A stretch of DNA of 64,000 nucleotides from Streptomyces sp. NBC_00258 (GTDB taxonomy: Bacteria; Actinomycetota; Actinomycetes; Streptomycetales; Streptomycetaceae), in NCBI RefSeq assembly GCF_036182465.1, contig NZ_CP108081.1, positions 682,001 through 746,000 of the forward strand. Reading direction: 5' to 3'. A model generated the notes under the pieces. It ran no database searches and was not told where the DNA came from. It saw only the letters and a program-made list of their open reading frames with translations. A program made the position numbers and the translations under genes. Positions 41,169 through 50,380 of this stretch are shown piece by piece (the first letter of the stretch is position 1; every line of letters starts with the position of its first letter).

Positions 41169-42704
41169 TCAGCCGCCGATGGTGCAGGCGTGTCCGTTGA
41201 GGGTGAGTCTCTCAGGGGCCGAGGTGTCGCCCGTGTGGTTGGCCAGGTAGCCGATCTCGACGCTGTCGCCCGGCGCGATCGTGCCGTTGTACGCGGCGTT
41301 GGCCGCGGTGACCATGTCGCCGTTCTGGACGAGGTCGGTGTTCCAGTCCGAGATGATCGTCTGGCCCAGGGCGAGGGGGAAGACGAGCTTCCAGCCGGAG
41401 ACGGGTGTGGTGCCGGTGTTGGTGAGGGTGAGGTTCGCCGTCAGGCCGCCGCCCCAGGCGTACGTGCTGTGGGTGATCCGGCAGGTCGGCGCGACCCTCT
41501 CGAACGACACCCGGTGCAGTCCACCGGGCAGGTCGTTGACAACGTAGAGCTCCCCCTCCGACGTAGCGCCGAACGCCGTGACCTGGGTCGGCGTCTGCCC
41601 GATCTCCGCCTGGAGGTAGCCGCCCGCGCCGTCGTCGCGCAGCGCCCAGACGGTGGACGAGCAGTAGTCGGTGGCGATGTATGTGCCCCCGACCAGGTCC
41701 GCGAACTGCTTGCCGCGGTACACCTGCCCGCCGATGACCGCGCAGCTGCCGGTGCGCGGTGAGTAGGTGAAGACCGGATCGGTGAGCTCGGCGCCGCCCC
41801 CGCACTGGGCCTCGTCGAACACCACCAGCCCTTCGCGGCAGGACCAGCCGAGGTTTGCCCCGGGCTGCTCCGCAGGGCGCAGCCGGTCGATCTCCTCCCA
41901 CCTGCCCTGACCGACGTCGCCGATCCACAGCGAGCCGTCCGCGGGGTCGAAGGAGAACCGCCAGGGGTTGCGCAGCCCGTAGGTCCAGATCTCCGGGCGG
42001 GCTCCCGCGACGCCGACGAACGGATTGTCCCCGGGCACGCAGTACGCGAGGTCCCCGCAGCTCCGGCTCACGTCGATGCGCAGGATCTTGCCCAGCAGGG
42101 TGTCCACCCGCTGCCCGGAGTCGAAGGGGTCTCCGGAACCGCCGCCGTCGCCGATGCTCCAGTACAGGTGGCCGTCGGGGCCGAAGGCGAGCTGGCCGCC
42201 GTTGTGGTTGCTGTACGTGGCGTGCTCCTGGGACAGCAGCACCTTAAGGCTCGCGTCGTCGAGGTCGTACCGGGCCAGGGTCACCGCTGCATCCGGCAGC
42301 GCGGTGTACGCCAGATACACCTCCCTGCTGCCCAGGAAGTCGGGCGCCGTCGCGATGCCGAGCAGCCCGCGCTCGTTGCCCGACTCGTCCACCGCGGCCG
42401 TGATGTCGATGAGCGGGGTCTGCGCGAGGCCGGTGTCCGGGTGGTACACCCGCACGGTGCCGCGCTTCTCGGTGATGAACAGCCGGCCCGAGCCGTCGTC
42501 GGGCGCGGCGATGGCGGTGGGGCGCTTCAAGCCGGAGGCGACCTGGGTGGTGTGCGCGGCGATCTCCGGCAGCGGTACGGACGACTCCGCGCCGGCGTCG
42601 GCGGGTCTCGGGGGCTCCGGCGGGGAGGCGGAGACTGCCGGAAGGGTCGAGAGGGACAGCAGTGAGGCGATCAGCAGGGGAATTGCCCAGCGTCGTTTCA
42701 GCAT
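41169..42704 (-). CDS. secreted glucose/sorbosone dehydrogenase-like protein with CBM2
   Basis: A 511-residue exported protein. Signal peptide about 1-27 (LKRRWAIPLLIASLLSLSTL). A soluble PQQ-type beta-propeller domain covers about 50-395, with typical motifs GLKRPTAIAAPDDGSGRLFI, NHNGGQLAFGPDGHLYWSIG, and YGLRNPWRFSFDPADGSLWI. A C-terminal family 2 carbohydrate-binding module follows (TCRITHSTYAWGGGLTANLT ... WKLVFPLALGQTIISDWN). Oxidising a sugar while bound to cellulose or chitin could supply electrons to the LPMO encoded upstream. Start ATG 42704; a GTGGAG site lies ten bases before. Confidence 0.92.
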   Translation of the reverse strand: MLKRRWAIPLLIASLLSLSTLPAVSASPPEPPRPADAGAESSVPLPEIAAHTTQVASGLKRPTAIAAPDDGSGRLFITEKRGTVRVYHPDTGLAQTPLIDITAAVDESGNERGLLGIATAPDFLGSREVYLAYTALPDAAVTLARYDLDDASLKVLLSQEHATYSNHNGGQLAFGPDGHLYWSIGDGGGSGDPFDSGQRVDTLLGKILRIDVSRSCGDLAYCVPGDNPFVGVAGARPEIWTYGLRNPWRFSFDPADGSLWIGDVGQGRWEEIDRLRPAEQPGANLGWSCREGLVVFDEAQCGGGAELTDPVFTYSPRTGSCAVIGGQVYRGKQFADLVGGTYIATDYCSSTVWALRDDGAGGYLQAEIGQTPTQVTAFGATSEGELYVVNDLPGGLHRVSFERVAPTCRITHSTYAWGGGLTANLTLTNTGTTPVSGWKLVFPLALGQTIISDWNTDLVQNGDMVTAANAAYNGTIAPGDSVEIGYLANHTGDTSAPERLTLNGHACTIGG

Positions 42705-42821
42705 GTCGGCTCCACGGGCGAGGGAGAGCCGCCCCACGGGCGGGAAGGAGTCGGCTCCACGGTCGAGTGAGTGCGGGCTTCATCCGGCGGGTGCGCGAGC
42801 ACACCCGCCGACCGTCGCTGT

Positions 42822-42866
42822 GGCGCGGCCTCGAGGCGGCGACGTTCGCCGCCTCGAGGCCGCGCC
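42822..42866 (-). terminator. 21-bp perfect hairpin after the LPMO gene
   Basis: Arms 42822-42842 and 42846-42866 with a three-base loop. Lies between the LPMO stop and the dehydrogenase start, so the two genes may be separate transcripts. Confidence 0.75.
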
Positions 42867-42874
42867 TGGTGTCA

Positions 42875-42977
42875 GGGCCTGTCCGGCGGATCATGCCGCG
42901 GTAAGCGACAGCCCCTTGCGGGACCCCACCGGCGGGTACTGCACCCGGTGCTGCGACACGATCCACCGGACAGGTCC
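42875..42977. repeat. 103-bp MITE-like element
   Basis: Ends GGGCCTGTCCGGCGGATC (left) and the inverted GGACCTGTCCGGTGGATC (right) match at 16 of 18 positions. Ends of this type are found on Streptomyces insertion sequences (from memory). The centre has no coding potential. Confidence 0.6.
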
Positions 42978-42991
42978 AAAGGGGATGGGGA

Positions 42992-43987
42992 TCACGGTCG
43001 GGCGTCGGCCTGCGGGCGGCGCCGTCCGCGGTGGAACGCCGCACCCGCGACGCAGGCCACCAGGACCGCGGCTCCCGCCAGGGGGCCGGCCAGCGCGGTG
43101 AGCGGCGAGCCGCTCGTTGCCCCGCCGGCGGAGTTCACCGCGTCCACGTCCGCAGCTGCGGCGGCATGCGTCCCGTGCCCGGTGTGAGCGGCCGCTGCCT
43201 GGATGCCGTTGGAGTCCGCCGCCTTCGCGGCGATCGCGTCGGCCGTCGTCCGGCCACCGCCCAGACCCGTGACCTCGCCCTGGCCGCCGTCGAAGACGAC
43301 GTCGGAGCAGGAGAAGAAGTTCTCATTGCTGTCCGAACGGATCCACTGGACGAAGAGCATGTGCGGACCGGACCGCGCCGGCAGCCGCAGGTCCCAGTAG
43401 TAGTGGCCGCCCACGCCACCCGGGCCACTCGTCTGCGGCGGGTCGGTGACGGTCTGCAGATGCGTCAGGTCACCCCATGCCAGGGGAGTGGTGGGCGACC
43501 AGCCGTTCTTGGTGATGTACACCTCGAACCTGCCCGGGTGGTGTGCCCAGTTGCTGTAGTTGATCTGGATGCTCGAGCCCGAGGTGAGGTGCGTCTTCGG
43601 CCAGTCTGTGCGGGCCGCGTTGTAGGGGGAGAAGTTGTACGGGCTCCTGTCGCCGGCGCTGCAGAGCTTCCCGTCAGGGACGTAGCCCACACTCCTGCCA
43701 CCGGCGTTGGAGTCCAGCACGGCGAACCAGTTGTACAGCGGCGTGGTGCCGGCCCCCTGGACGGCGGCGCGACAGGCCGGGTTGGAGGGCATCTGGGTCG
43801 ATTCGTTCTGGAGCAGGTCCAGGTAGCAGAGATACGTGCGCGAGCCGGGCCCCATGGCGACGCCGTGCGCTGCCGCCGGGGACGGCAGCGAGGCCACGGC
43901 GAGGGCCAGTAACAGGGCTCCCAGCAGGGCGAATAAGCGGTGGAAGCGGAGCCGCTTCCGGCTCCGGCCGACGTGTCCGATGATCAT
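42992..43987 (-). CDS. AA10 lytic polysaccharide monooxygenase with C-terminal membrane anchor
   Basis: A 331-residue protein. Signal peptide to residue 40 (LFALLGALLLALAVASLPSP, AAA), leaving His41 as the mature N-terminus, the first copper ligand of the histidine brace. The second His is in NYSNWAHHPGRFEVYI. The family end motif SNENFFSCSDVVFDG is present. After an Ala-rich linker a membrane helix (LAGAAVLVACVAGAAF) and basic tail RGRRRP follow, so the enzyme may stay cell-bound, unlike most AA10 proteins. Start ATG 43987 with GGAGGAG. A CebR-type operator lies 171 bases upstream. Confidence 0.93.
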   Translation of the reverse strand: MIIGHVGRSRKRLRFHRLFALLGALLLALAVASLPSPAAAHGVAMGPGSRTYLCYLDLLQNESTQMPSNPACRAAVQGAGTTPLYNWFAVLDSNAGGRSVGYVPDGKLCSAGDRSPYNFSPYNAARTDWPKTHLTSGSSIQINYSNWAHHPGRFEVYITKNGWSPTTPLAWGDLTHLQTVTDPPQTSGPGGVGGHYYWDLRLPARSGPHMLFVQWIRSDSNENFFSCSDVVFDGGQGEVTGLGGGRTTADAIAAKAADSNGIQAAAAHTGHGTHAAAAADVDAVNSAGGATSGSPLTALAGPLAGAAVLVACVAGAAFHRGRRRPQADARP

Positions 43988-44157
43988 GTGGGGGATCTCC
44001 TCCGCGGTGATGCGGCACGGCGGGCAGCCGACCGGCACGGCGCGCAGACGTCAGGTCGGCCGAGCGGCGACTCGCCCGCCGAACCGCCCGACTGTAGAAG
44101 TGCCGCGCACCCACCAAGGCACCCGGCCGGTCCGGGACCGGATCGCCGTAAGGCGAA

Positions 44158-44171
44158 TGGGAGCGCTCCCA
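44158..44171. promoter_or_regulatory. CebR-type operator
   Basis: TGGGAGCGCTCCCA, a perfect 14-bp palindrome identical to the known consensus for CebR/LacI-type cellobiose repressors in Streptomyces. It is placed upstream of the LPMO gene, implying induction by cello-oligosaccharides. Confidence 0.85.
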
Positions 44172-44259
44172 TACCATAGTGGCCAGCGGGACATCCGTGA
44201 ATGCCCCCGTCGCATCCTCTTCTCCCCTGCCGAAGGCGGCCGGCTCGTACGCTTCCTGC

Positions 44260-44560
44260 CTCCTGGGAGCGCACAGTACGAGTGGGTCCAGACCAGAGCG
44301 AGGAAGCCGCCGTAGACGGCCGAGGCGAGGGTGGCGGGTACGAAGGTCCCGTACACGGTGGCTTGCGCGCCCTCGCCGCCGACCGTGATCAGGACGAGTA
44401 CGGCGGTGTAGATCCCCACCACGGCGGGAGTCGGTGTCGGGTGCACAGGATCAGCCGCACCACCCCGGCCACCAGCGTGGCGGCGACCACGACGTGCCAG
44501 GTCAGCCGACCAACCCGAGCAGGTGCCAACAACGATGACCAAACCGCGCCAACTATCGAG
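44260..44560 (-). pseudogene. membrane protein gene, frameshifted
   Basis: Two frames together give a two- to three-helix protein: RVGRLTWHVVVAATLVAGVV in one, VVGIYTAVLVLITVGGEGAQ and FVPATLASAVYGGFLALVW in the other, joined near 44425. It ends in a basic tail. No intact frame; family unknown. Confidence 0.4.
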
Positions 44561-44600
44561 ACCAGAGTGGAGCATCGAGCCTGCTCGGCGGACCCCGCGG

Positions 44601-45011
44601 ATGTCATCGACCTCGACCAGTCACACCGGAACGGACATACTTGACGACCTGCCCCCTGACCTGGGACGACTGCACGCACTGAGGATCTGGCACGCCATGT
44701 GGCTGCAGCGCATCGACGACAAGATCGCCGCCCTCCAGAAACGGGAAGCCGAGCAGCAGCACGGGCGGCGGGCCCGGCCCGCGGAGCCGGAGTGGTCCGT
44801 CGAACTCGGCATCGGCGACGGACGGCCACCCATCGAGGTCCACCTGGGCGGCTGCTACGCCGCGGGCAAACAACGGCGCCCGGAGAGCCGGGACGAAGCC
44901 CGCCGCCTCCTCGCCTCAGGAGTACGGGCCTGCAGCCATGGCCAGCCCGACACCGCCCTGAACATCCTCGACTTACCCACCCGACCGGTCCTCACCGCTA
45001 CGGCGCGCTGA
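44601..45011 (+). CDS. DUF6233-like protein
   Basis: About 136 residues from ATG 44601 (an ATG at 44523 is in frame). The pattern LPPDLGRLHALRIWHAMWLQ, a charged helix QKREAEQQHGRRARP, PEWSVELGIGDGRPPIEVHL and SHGQPDTALNILD matches a family common in Streptomyces accessory regions. Role unknown; the name is from memory. Confidence 0.6.
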   Translation: MSSTSTSHTGTDILDDLPPDLGRLHALRIWHAMWLQRIDDKIAALQKREAEQQHGRRARPAEPEWSVELGIGDGRPPIEVHLGGCYAAGKQRRPESRDEARRLLASGVRACSHGQPDTALNILDLPTRPVLTATAR

Positions 45012-45080
45012 CCGGCCCGGCCCCCTCCGGTCACGTTCACTGCACCGCCCCCGCCCCTCCCCCGGAACAGGCTGCCTCTG

Positions 45081-45296
45081 ATGACCAGTAGTGCTTTCCC
45101 GCCGCCGATCAGCGAACCGGACCCCTCCACCTTCACCTGCTCCAGCAGCCTGGTCGGACCCTGCTCCGGCTGCCAGCGCAGCACCCACAGATACGGCAGC
45201 GGAGGCCTGCCCCTGTGCCACTGGTGCATAACCACCGCCAGAGAGAACTGGGGCACCGGCGTCCGCTTCAACAACACCCGCACACCGGTGAACTGA
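45081..45296 (+). CDS. small zinc-ribbon-like protein
   Basis: A 71-residue protein with two CxxC pairs: GPCSGCQRSTHRYG and LPLCHWCITTA, spaced as in a zinc ribbon. A Ser/Pro-rich start precedes it. It follows the DUF6233-like gene by 69 bases on the same strand, a pairing I associate with Streptomyces accessory DNA. Possibly nucleic-acid binding. Confidence 0.55.
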   Translation: MTSSAFPPPISEPDPSTFTCSSSLVGPCSGCQRSTHRYGSGGLPLCHWCITTARENWGTGVRFNNTRTPVN

Positions 45297-45365
45297 CTGC
45301 CAGGGCCTGTGGTTTCGAAGGGGGGTGGGCTCGCTAGTTTGCGCGGGACCCAGGGGTTTTCACGC

Positions 45366-46286
45366 TCAGTCCTCGGTGACACGGATGATCGTCTTGCCGG
45401 GGGTGCGCTTGTCCGGCGTGAATGCGGAGGCTGTCTCGGCGAGCGGCCGGACGGCGCCGACGATCGGCTTGAGGCGGCCGTCCCGCAGCCGCTGGGCGAG
45501 GTCGGCCAGGCGGGCCCGGTCGGGTTCGACGACGAAGAAGACGGCTCGCCCGTCGCGGGGGTGGACGGTGACCGGCTCGGCGATGGTGACCAGGGTGCCG
45601 CCGGGGCGGACCAGTGCGGTGGAGCGTTCGAGGATCTCGCCGCCGATCACGTCGAACACCACGTCAACCTCACCGATGTCCTCCAGTTTCTCGGCCTGGA
45701 GGTCGACGAAGGCGTCCGCGCCCAGGCCGAGGGCGGTCTCGCGGTCGCCGGCCCGGCCGGTGCCGATCACCCGGGCGCCCGCCTCGCGGGCCAGCTGCAC
45801 GGCGATGGAGCCGACGCCGCCCGCAGCGCCGTGGATGAGCACGCTCTGGCCAGTGACCAAGCGGGCGTGGTCGAACAGGGCCTGCCAGGCGGTAAGCCCG
45901 GAGATCGGCAGCGCGGCAGCCGTGACGTGGTCGACATCGGCCGGGAGCGGGGCAAGGTTGCGGGCCTCGACCGCCGTGTACTGGGCCAGCGAACCATTGC
46001 GGGACCAGTCGGCCAGACCGAAGACCCGCTGCCCGACCGTCAGACCAGTGGTGCCGTAGCCGAGCTCGGCGACCACGCCGGACAGCTCATGGCCGGGCAC
46101 ACTCGGGGTCCGGTCACGACCGGCCCGGTCGGTCCAGGTGCCGGGCCAGTCCAGCTCCCCCGGGGTGAACCCGGCAGCGTGAACCTCCACAATCACGTCG
46201 TTCTCGGCGGCACGCGGGTGGGGCACCTCGGAAAGGACAAGACCGCCGACGCCGGCGTCACGATCCTGGACGGTGATGGCTTGCAT
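45366..46286 (-). CDS. MDR-family NADP-dependent oxidoreductase (quinone reductase-like)
   Basis: A 306-residue zinc-free medium-chain dehydrogenase/reductase: GroES-like N-terminus with VPGHELSGVVAELG, then a Rossmann domain with VLIHGAAGGVGSIAVQLARE and ARVIGTGRAGDRETALGLGA. No structural zinc cysteines are present, as in zeta-crystallin-type quinone reductases. Start ATG 46286. It is a lone gene. Substrate unknown. Confidence 0.88.
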   Translation of the reverse strand: MQAITVQDRDAGVGGLVLSEVPHPRAAENDVIVEVHAAGFTPGELDWPGTWTDRAGRDRTPSVPGHELSGVVAELGYGTTGLTVGQRVFGLADWSRNGSLAQYTAVEARNLAPLPADVDHVTAAALPISGLTAWQALFDHARLVTGQSVLIHGAAGGVGSIAVQLAREAGARVIGTGRAGDRETALGLGADAFVDLQAEKLEDIGEVDVVFDVIGGEILERSTALVRPGGTLVTIAEPVTVHPRDGRAVFFVVEPDRARLADLAQRLRDGRLKPIVGAVRPLAETASAFTPDKRTPGKTIIRVTED

Positions 46287-46751
46287 GAGGGATTCCTCTG
46301 AGCAGGGGGACGTTTGAGGATCGGGCATCACGCTGGGTAGGCGCAGGCATCGGCGCCGCAGGAGGCCGGCCGCCCGCCATGACCAATCCCAGCGCCGTAC
46401 GCCCCTGTCCGCCACCGCGCACAGCGGCAGGCGAAAGGACGGCTGACGAGTGCCTGGTGATCACGTTTTCGATCGTAGGAGGGAAGCAGCCCAAGCATCT
46501 GGGCCACTTGCACCCACTTACGGTGGGCCATTTACCTACCTCCGGTTACCCACAGCCCCGCACATGCCGCCCGTGCCGCCAGCGTGGCCACGCTCAGCTC
46601 GCTGACGGAATGCGGGCGGCGATCAAATTCTCGAGCATGACCGGTGATGACCTTCGAACCAGGGGTTTCAGAGGATGCCTGAGCCTGAGTTCTCGTCAGG
46701 TCCTGCAGAAAATGGATCGTCAAGGCGAGCCCAGCCTCCTACCGTTCCGCC
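46287..46751. other. intergenic, no supported gene
   Basis: A short minus-strand frame (MAHRKWVQVAQMLGLLPSYD) near 46531 has some natural composition but quickly degrades. Nothing called. Confidence 0.35.
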
Positions 46752-47140
46752 ATGCAGATCGTTGTGACGCTGGACTGTGTCGATATCGGGGCCCAAGCGA
46801 ACTTCTGGCTCGGCACGCTCGCCCCGCTGGACTACTGCCGCGGTTTCCACGGGCCCCCTACCTGAGCCTGGTCGGGCCCGCTCCTGCACCAACCCTTCTC
46901 CTGCAGCACGTCCCCGAACCGAAGCAAGGCAAGAACCGCATGCATCTTGACCTCGACTTTGGCACCGCAGACCTGACGTCCGAGGTCAACCGCCTCGAAC
47001 AGCTAGGCGCTGCGAGGCTCTCTGAAGAACTCAACGAACACGGCTTCCGCTGGATCGTCGTTGTCGACCCGGAGGGCAACGAGTTCTGCGTATTCAATCC
47101 CCCGAAATCGCTTCGTCACTGGCGCCTACGCAACACATAA
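46752..47140 (+). pseudogene. VOC-family (glyoxalase-like) gene, frameshifted
   Basis: ATG 46752 gives MQIVVTLDCVDIGAQANFWL, then the frame shifts near 46850. The other frame continues PYLSLVGPAPAPTLLLQHVP, NRMHLDLDFGTADLTSEVNR, WIVVVDPEGNEFCVF. Together they form a typical 120-residue glyoxalase-like domain. A one-base indel in a C-rich run explains the break. Confidence 0.65.
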
Positions 47141-47154
47141 TTCCAGGTCAGAAC

Positions 47155-47755
47155 CAATACGGACACTTCGAGGCTCGGTAAAGCCGACGGCCAGGTCGCG
47201 GCCAAGCCGTACAAACTGCTGCAGATGGCCCTGGAACGCAGCGCCAAGGTCCCCATTGCCAAATACGCATGGAGCGGCCGCGGGCGCCTGGGACTGCTCC
47301 GCATCCGCGACGATGCAATCGTCCTGCACGCGATGCGGTGGCCCGACGAAATCCGCTCTCCCCAGGAACTCACCTCGGGCACGGTGGAGGTGTCGGAGGA
47401 CGAGATCGAGGGTGCGCGGGCCCTCAACGACCACATGACCCGCGACAGCCTGGAAGGCAGCGAATTCGTGGACCAACACAGATGCCCTCGCAGAGGTCGT
47501 CAAGGCCAAACGGGAAGGGCACGCCCTCCCCGCGGCTCCGGAAGCGGCGGCGCCAGGCAGGCAGGTCGTCGACCTCATGTCCGCGCTGGAGGCTTCCGTG
47601 CAGAAGGCGTGGGCCTCCCGCGGCGAGGACGGCGACGCCGACGTCCACGAACTGCCCGCGAAGAAGTAGACAGCGAAGAAGGCAACCGCCAAGAAGACCA
47701 CCGCGAAGAAGAGTGTGGCGCAGAAGTCGGCGGCGAAGCCGAAACGCAGCGCGTG
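47155..47755 (+). pseudogene. Ku DNA end-binding protein, 5'-truncated and frameshifted
   Basis: Reads DGQVAAKPYKLLQMALERSA, KVPIAKYAWSGRGRLGLLRI, DDAIVLHAMRWPDEIRS, all characteristic of the bacterial Ku core. The frame changes after EGSEFVDQH, then TDALAEVVKAKREGHALPA, a TAG in the Lys-rich tail (ELPAKK stop TAKKATAKKT), and the tail end KPKRSA. The first third of the Ku domain is missing. It cannot make a functional end-joining protein. Confidence 0.75.
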
Positions 47756-48149
47756 ATCCGCCCCGGGGAGAGGGCCCTCACCAAGATCATCTCGACGAGA
47801 TCCACTTCCGATGGACCTTAGAGCAGAACAAGGGGGCCTCCGGCGCGCACCTGTCCTGGCGACACGACCGTGGCAAGCCCATCCAACCGCATGTCGTGCG
47901 CCTTCGTGATGGCCCGCAATACCAGAGGGGAGTGGGGGAGGTCCTGCTCAGCCTCGTTGGTCATCACGCATCGCTCACTCGATCGCTCGAAAGCCCCTCA
48001 AGGCAGTCGTGACGCTCGCGGGCCTGCCGCGACCGTGCCGTCGCAGTCCGAGCCTGGCGATCGGACTGCTTCGAGCCGGGGTGGGCACTAGACCCACCAC
48101 CGCCCGTCCGGTTCCGCCCCGGTCGCGCGCAACCGCTTCGGGAGTCCCT
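47756..48149. other. intergenic with one possible small minus-strand ORF
   Basis: A 48-residue frame at 47818-47964 (minus) beginning MTNEAEQDLPHSPLVLRAIT has plausible composition but no ribosome site or family. Otherwise empty. Confidence 0.3.
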
Positions 48150-49826
48150 TTGCCGATCAGCCTGTTCGTCGCCCGCCGTCTCCGCAGAGCCGCGCGGGTG
48201 GCCTTCGGATGGGACGAGTTGCGTCCCGGCCAGCTCACCGCGATGAAAGCGGTAATGCGCCGCAGGGACGCCATGGTGGTGATGCCGACCGGCTCGGGCA
48301 AGTCGGCGGTGTACCAGGTGCCGGGCATGCTGCTCCCCGGTCCGACGCTCGTCGTGTCACCGTTGATCGCTCTCCAGCGGGACCAGATCGCCGGACTGCT
48401 GCGGAACAGCGGCCAGAGAGCCGTCGCCGTCAACTCGTCGATGTCCAGAGCCCAGAACGAGCAGGCATGGGAGAGCGCGAGCGACGGAACCGCCCGGTTT
48501 CTCTTCCTCTCCCCGGAACAGCTCGCCAAGCAGGACGTGCTGGAGCGGCTGGCTGCGCTGAGACCGTCCCTCTTCGTCGTGGACGAGGCGCAGTGCGTGT
48601 CCTCCTGGGGCCACGACTTCCGGCCGGACTACCTCAGGCTCCGCCAGGCCGCCGAGAGCATCGGGCGCCCTCCCATCCTCGCCCTCACCGCCAGCGCCGC
48701 CGCACCGGTGCGCGCCGACATCGTCGAGCAGCTCGGCATGCGCAAGGCCCACGAGGTGGTGGCCGGGTTCGACCGGCCCAACATCCGCCTGGAGGTCACC
48801 CACTTCTTGGACAACGCGGCCAAGCGGCGCGCCGTGGTGGAGCGAGCTGCGGCCGAGCCCAAGCCGGGCATCGTCTACGTCTCCACCCGCAAGGACGCCG
48901 AGGCGTACGCCGCCGAGCTCGGCGAACTCGGCCTGAGCGCCGCCGCCTACCACGCGGGCAGCCGGTCGGCCGACCGCAGCGCGGTCCACGACCGCTTTCT
49001 CGGCGGCGAGTTGGACGTGGTGGTGGCCACCTCGGCATTCGGCATGGGCATCGACAAGCCCGACGTGCGGTTCGTACTGCACGCCTCGGTGCCCGGGTCC
49101 CTCGACGCCTACTACCAGGAGATAGGCCGGGCAGGCAGGGACGGCGAGCCGTCCCGGGCCATCCTGCACTACCGCGTCGAGGACCTGGGTCTGCAGAAGT
49201 TCTTCTCCACCGGCCGCCCAAACGCGGACACCATCGCCGACGTCTCGCGCCTCGTACGGGACCGTGCGACCCCCGTGACACCGACGGAACTCCGGGAAGA
49301 GACCGGCCTGTCCGCCGGCCGGCTGACCGCCGTCCTCAACCTCCTGGAGAGTGCCGGAGCCCTCACCACGGAACGCGGAAAGGTGGCCCCGGTCCCCGGG
49401 GCCGATGCGGAGGAAACCGCCATGCGGGCCGTGGAGTTGAGCACCGCGCACGAGAGCATGGAACGCTCCCGGGTCGACATGATGCGCGGCCTGGCCGAGA
49501 CCACCGGCTGCCGACGGCGTTTCCTGCTCGGCTACTTCGGCGAGCGCCTCAACTCCCCCTGCGGCAACTGCGACCGATGCGAACAGCGGCCCATCGGCAC
49601 CGCAGCCGGCGCCGTCCCCGGCCCGTCCCGCCCCCGGACCGCCTCACCCACGCGCCACGACCACCCGTTTCCGCCCGGCACCGCGGTCCACCACCCGCAG
49701 TGGGGTGACGGCGAGGTCCTCACCGAGGAGGAGAACCGGATCACCGTCCTGTTCGCCTCAGTCGGCTACCGAACCCTGTCACTGCCGGTGATCCTGGAGA
49801 AGAACCTGCTCACAGCCGCTTCCTAG
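48150..49826 (+). CDS. RecQ-type ATP-dependent DNA helicase
   Basis: A 558-residue superfamily 2 helicase that unwinds 3'-tailed DNA. Motif 0 is the Gln of ELRPGQLTAM, motif I VMPTGSGKSAVYQ, motif II DEAQ (VVDEAQCVSSWGHDFRPDY), motif III ALTASA, motif V VVATSAFGMGIDKPDVR and motif VI YYQEIGRAGRDGEPS. The zinc-binding region is reduced to CGNCDRCEQ after RRRFLLGYFGE. No HRDC domain; the C-terminus has a short beta-rich region (VHHPQWGDGEVL). TTG 48150 with GGGAG upstream is the best start. In-frame sequence further upstream is Arg/Pro rich. Confidence 0.93.
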   Translation: MPISLFVARRLRRAARVAFGWDELRPGQLTAMKAVMRRRDAMVVMPTGSGKSAVYQVPGMLLPGPTLVVSPLIALQRDQIAGLLRNSGQRAVAVNSSMSRAQNEQAWESASDGTARFLFLSPEQLAKQDVLERLAALRPSLFVVDEAQCVSSWGHDFRPDYLRLRQAAESIGRPPILALTASAAAPVRADIVEQLGMRKAHEVVAGFDRPNIRLEVTHFLDNAAKRRAVVERAAAEPKPGIVYVSTRKDAEAYAAELGELGLSAAAYHAGSRSADRSAVHDRFLGGELDVVVATSAFGMGIDKPDVRFVLHASVPGSLDAYYQEIGRAGRDGEPSRAILHYRVEDLGLQKFFSTGRPNADTIADVSRLVRDRATPVTPTELREETGLSAGRLTAVLNLLESAGALTTERGKVAPVPGADAEETAMRAVELSTAHESMERSRVDMMRGLAETTGCRRRFLLGYFGERLNSPCGNCDRCEQRPIGTAAGAVPGPSRPRTASPTRHDHPFPPGTAVHHPQWGDGEVLTEEENRITVLFASVGYRTLSLPVILEKNLLTAAS

Positions 49827-49879
49827 ACGGAGGCCCGGTCGTCCGGTGAGCTGTCACGGTAAGCCCAGGCACGACTGGG

Positions 49880-50163
49880 TCACCGGGCTGGTGAGAGGGC
49901 GATGACCGCTGTCAGGACGACGCCCGTCACAGCGATGCCCAGGTGAAGCGCCGTCCAGATGTAGTGCAAGCGGACCCTGTGCAGCCAGGGGCGCTTGGTG
50001 ATGTGCCTCTCGCGCGCAGCCTGGTTTCGGCTTCCAGTCCGATGCCGGGGTGCAGGGCATCGAAACGGCGGCGCATGAGCTCGGCCTTGTGCAGGTGCAG
50101 CCCGTAGCGTTCGCGGTACTTCATGCTTGCCACGGCTCCCCAGCTCGGCTGGATCCCCAGCAT
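49880..50163 (-). pseudogene. small membrane protein gene, frameshifted
   Basis: ATG 50163 gives MLGIQPSWGAVASMKYRERY, ELMRRRFDALHPGIGLEAET. A shift near 50017 leads to RHITKRPWLHRVRLHYIWTA, LHLGIAVTGVVLTAVIAL, a membrane helix. The joined product would be about 95 residues. Unrecognised. Confidence 0.45.
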
Positions 50164-50268
50164 GCGCGAAGGGTCAGCCGTCCGGCTGCGCATCCGGGGC
50201 CGTACCACTTCCGGCCGGCACGCCGCCCGACTTGTGGAGGAATCAGCAGCGCAGCAACAGGATGCTGA

Positions 50269-50286
50269 ATTGCAAAATTAAGCAAT
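50269..50286. promoter_or_regulatory. ArsR-type palindrome upstream of the SulP operon
   Basis: ATTGC-AAAATTAA-GCAAT, AT-rich in a GC-rich genome, 95 bases before the ArsR start. Matches the general form of ArsR/SmtB operators. Confidence 0.6.
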
Positions 50287-50380
50287 TGATTAGATGCTGT
50301 GTTGGCTGTGCCCGCAGGTAGCCGCGGGCACAGCCGTCGCTTGCCCCGGGGTGGGGCGCCATTGGGGAAGCCGAGGGGCT

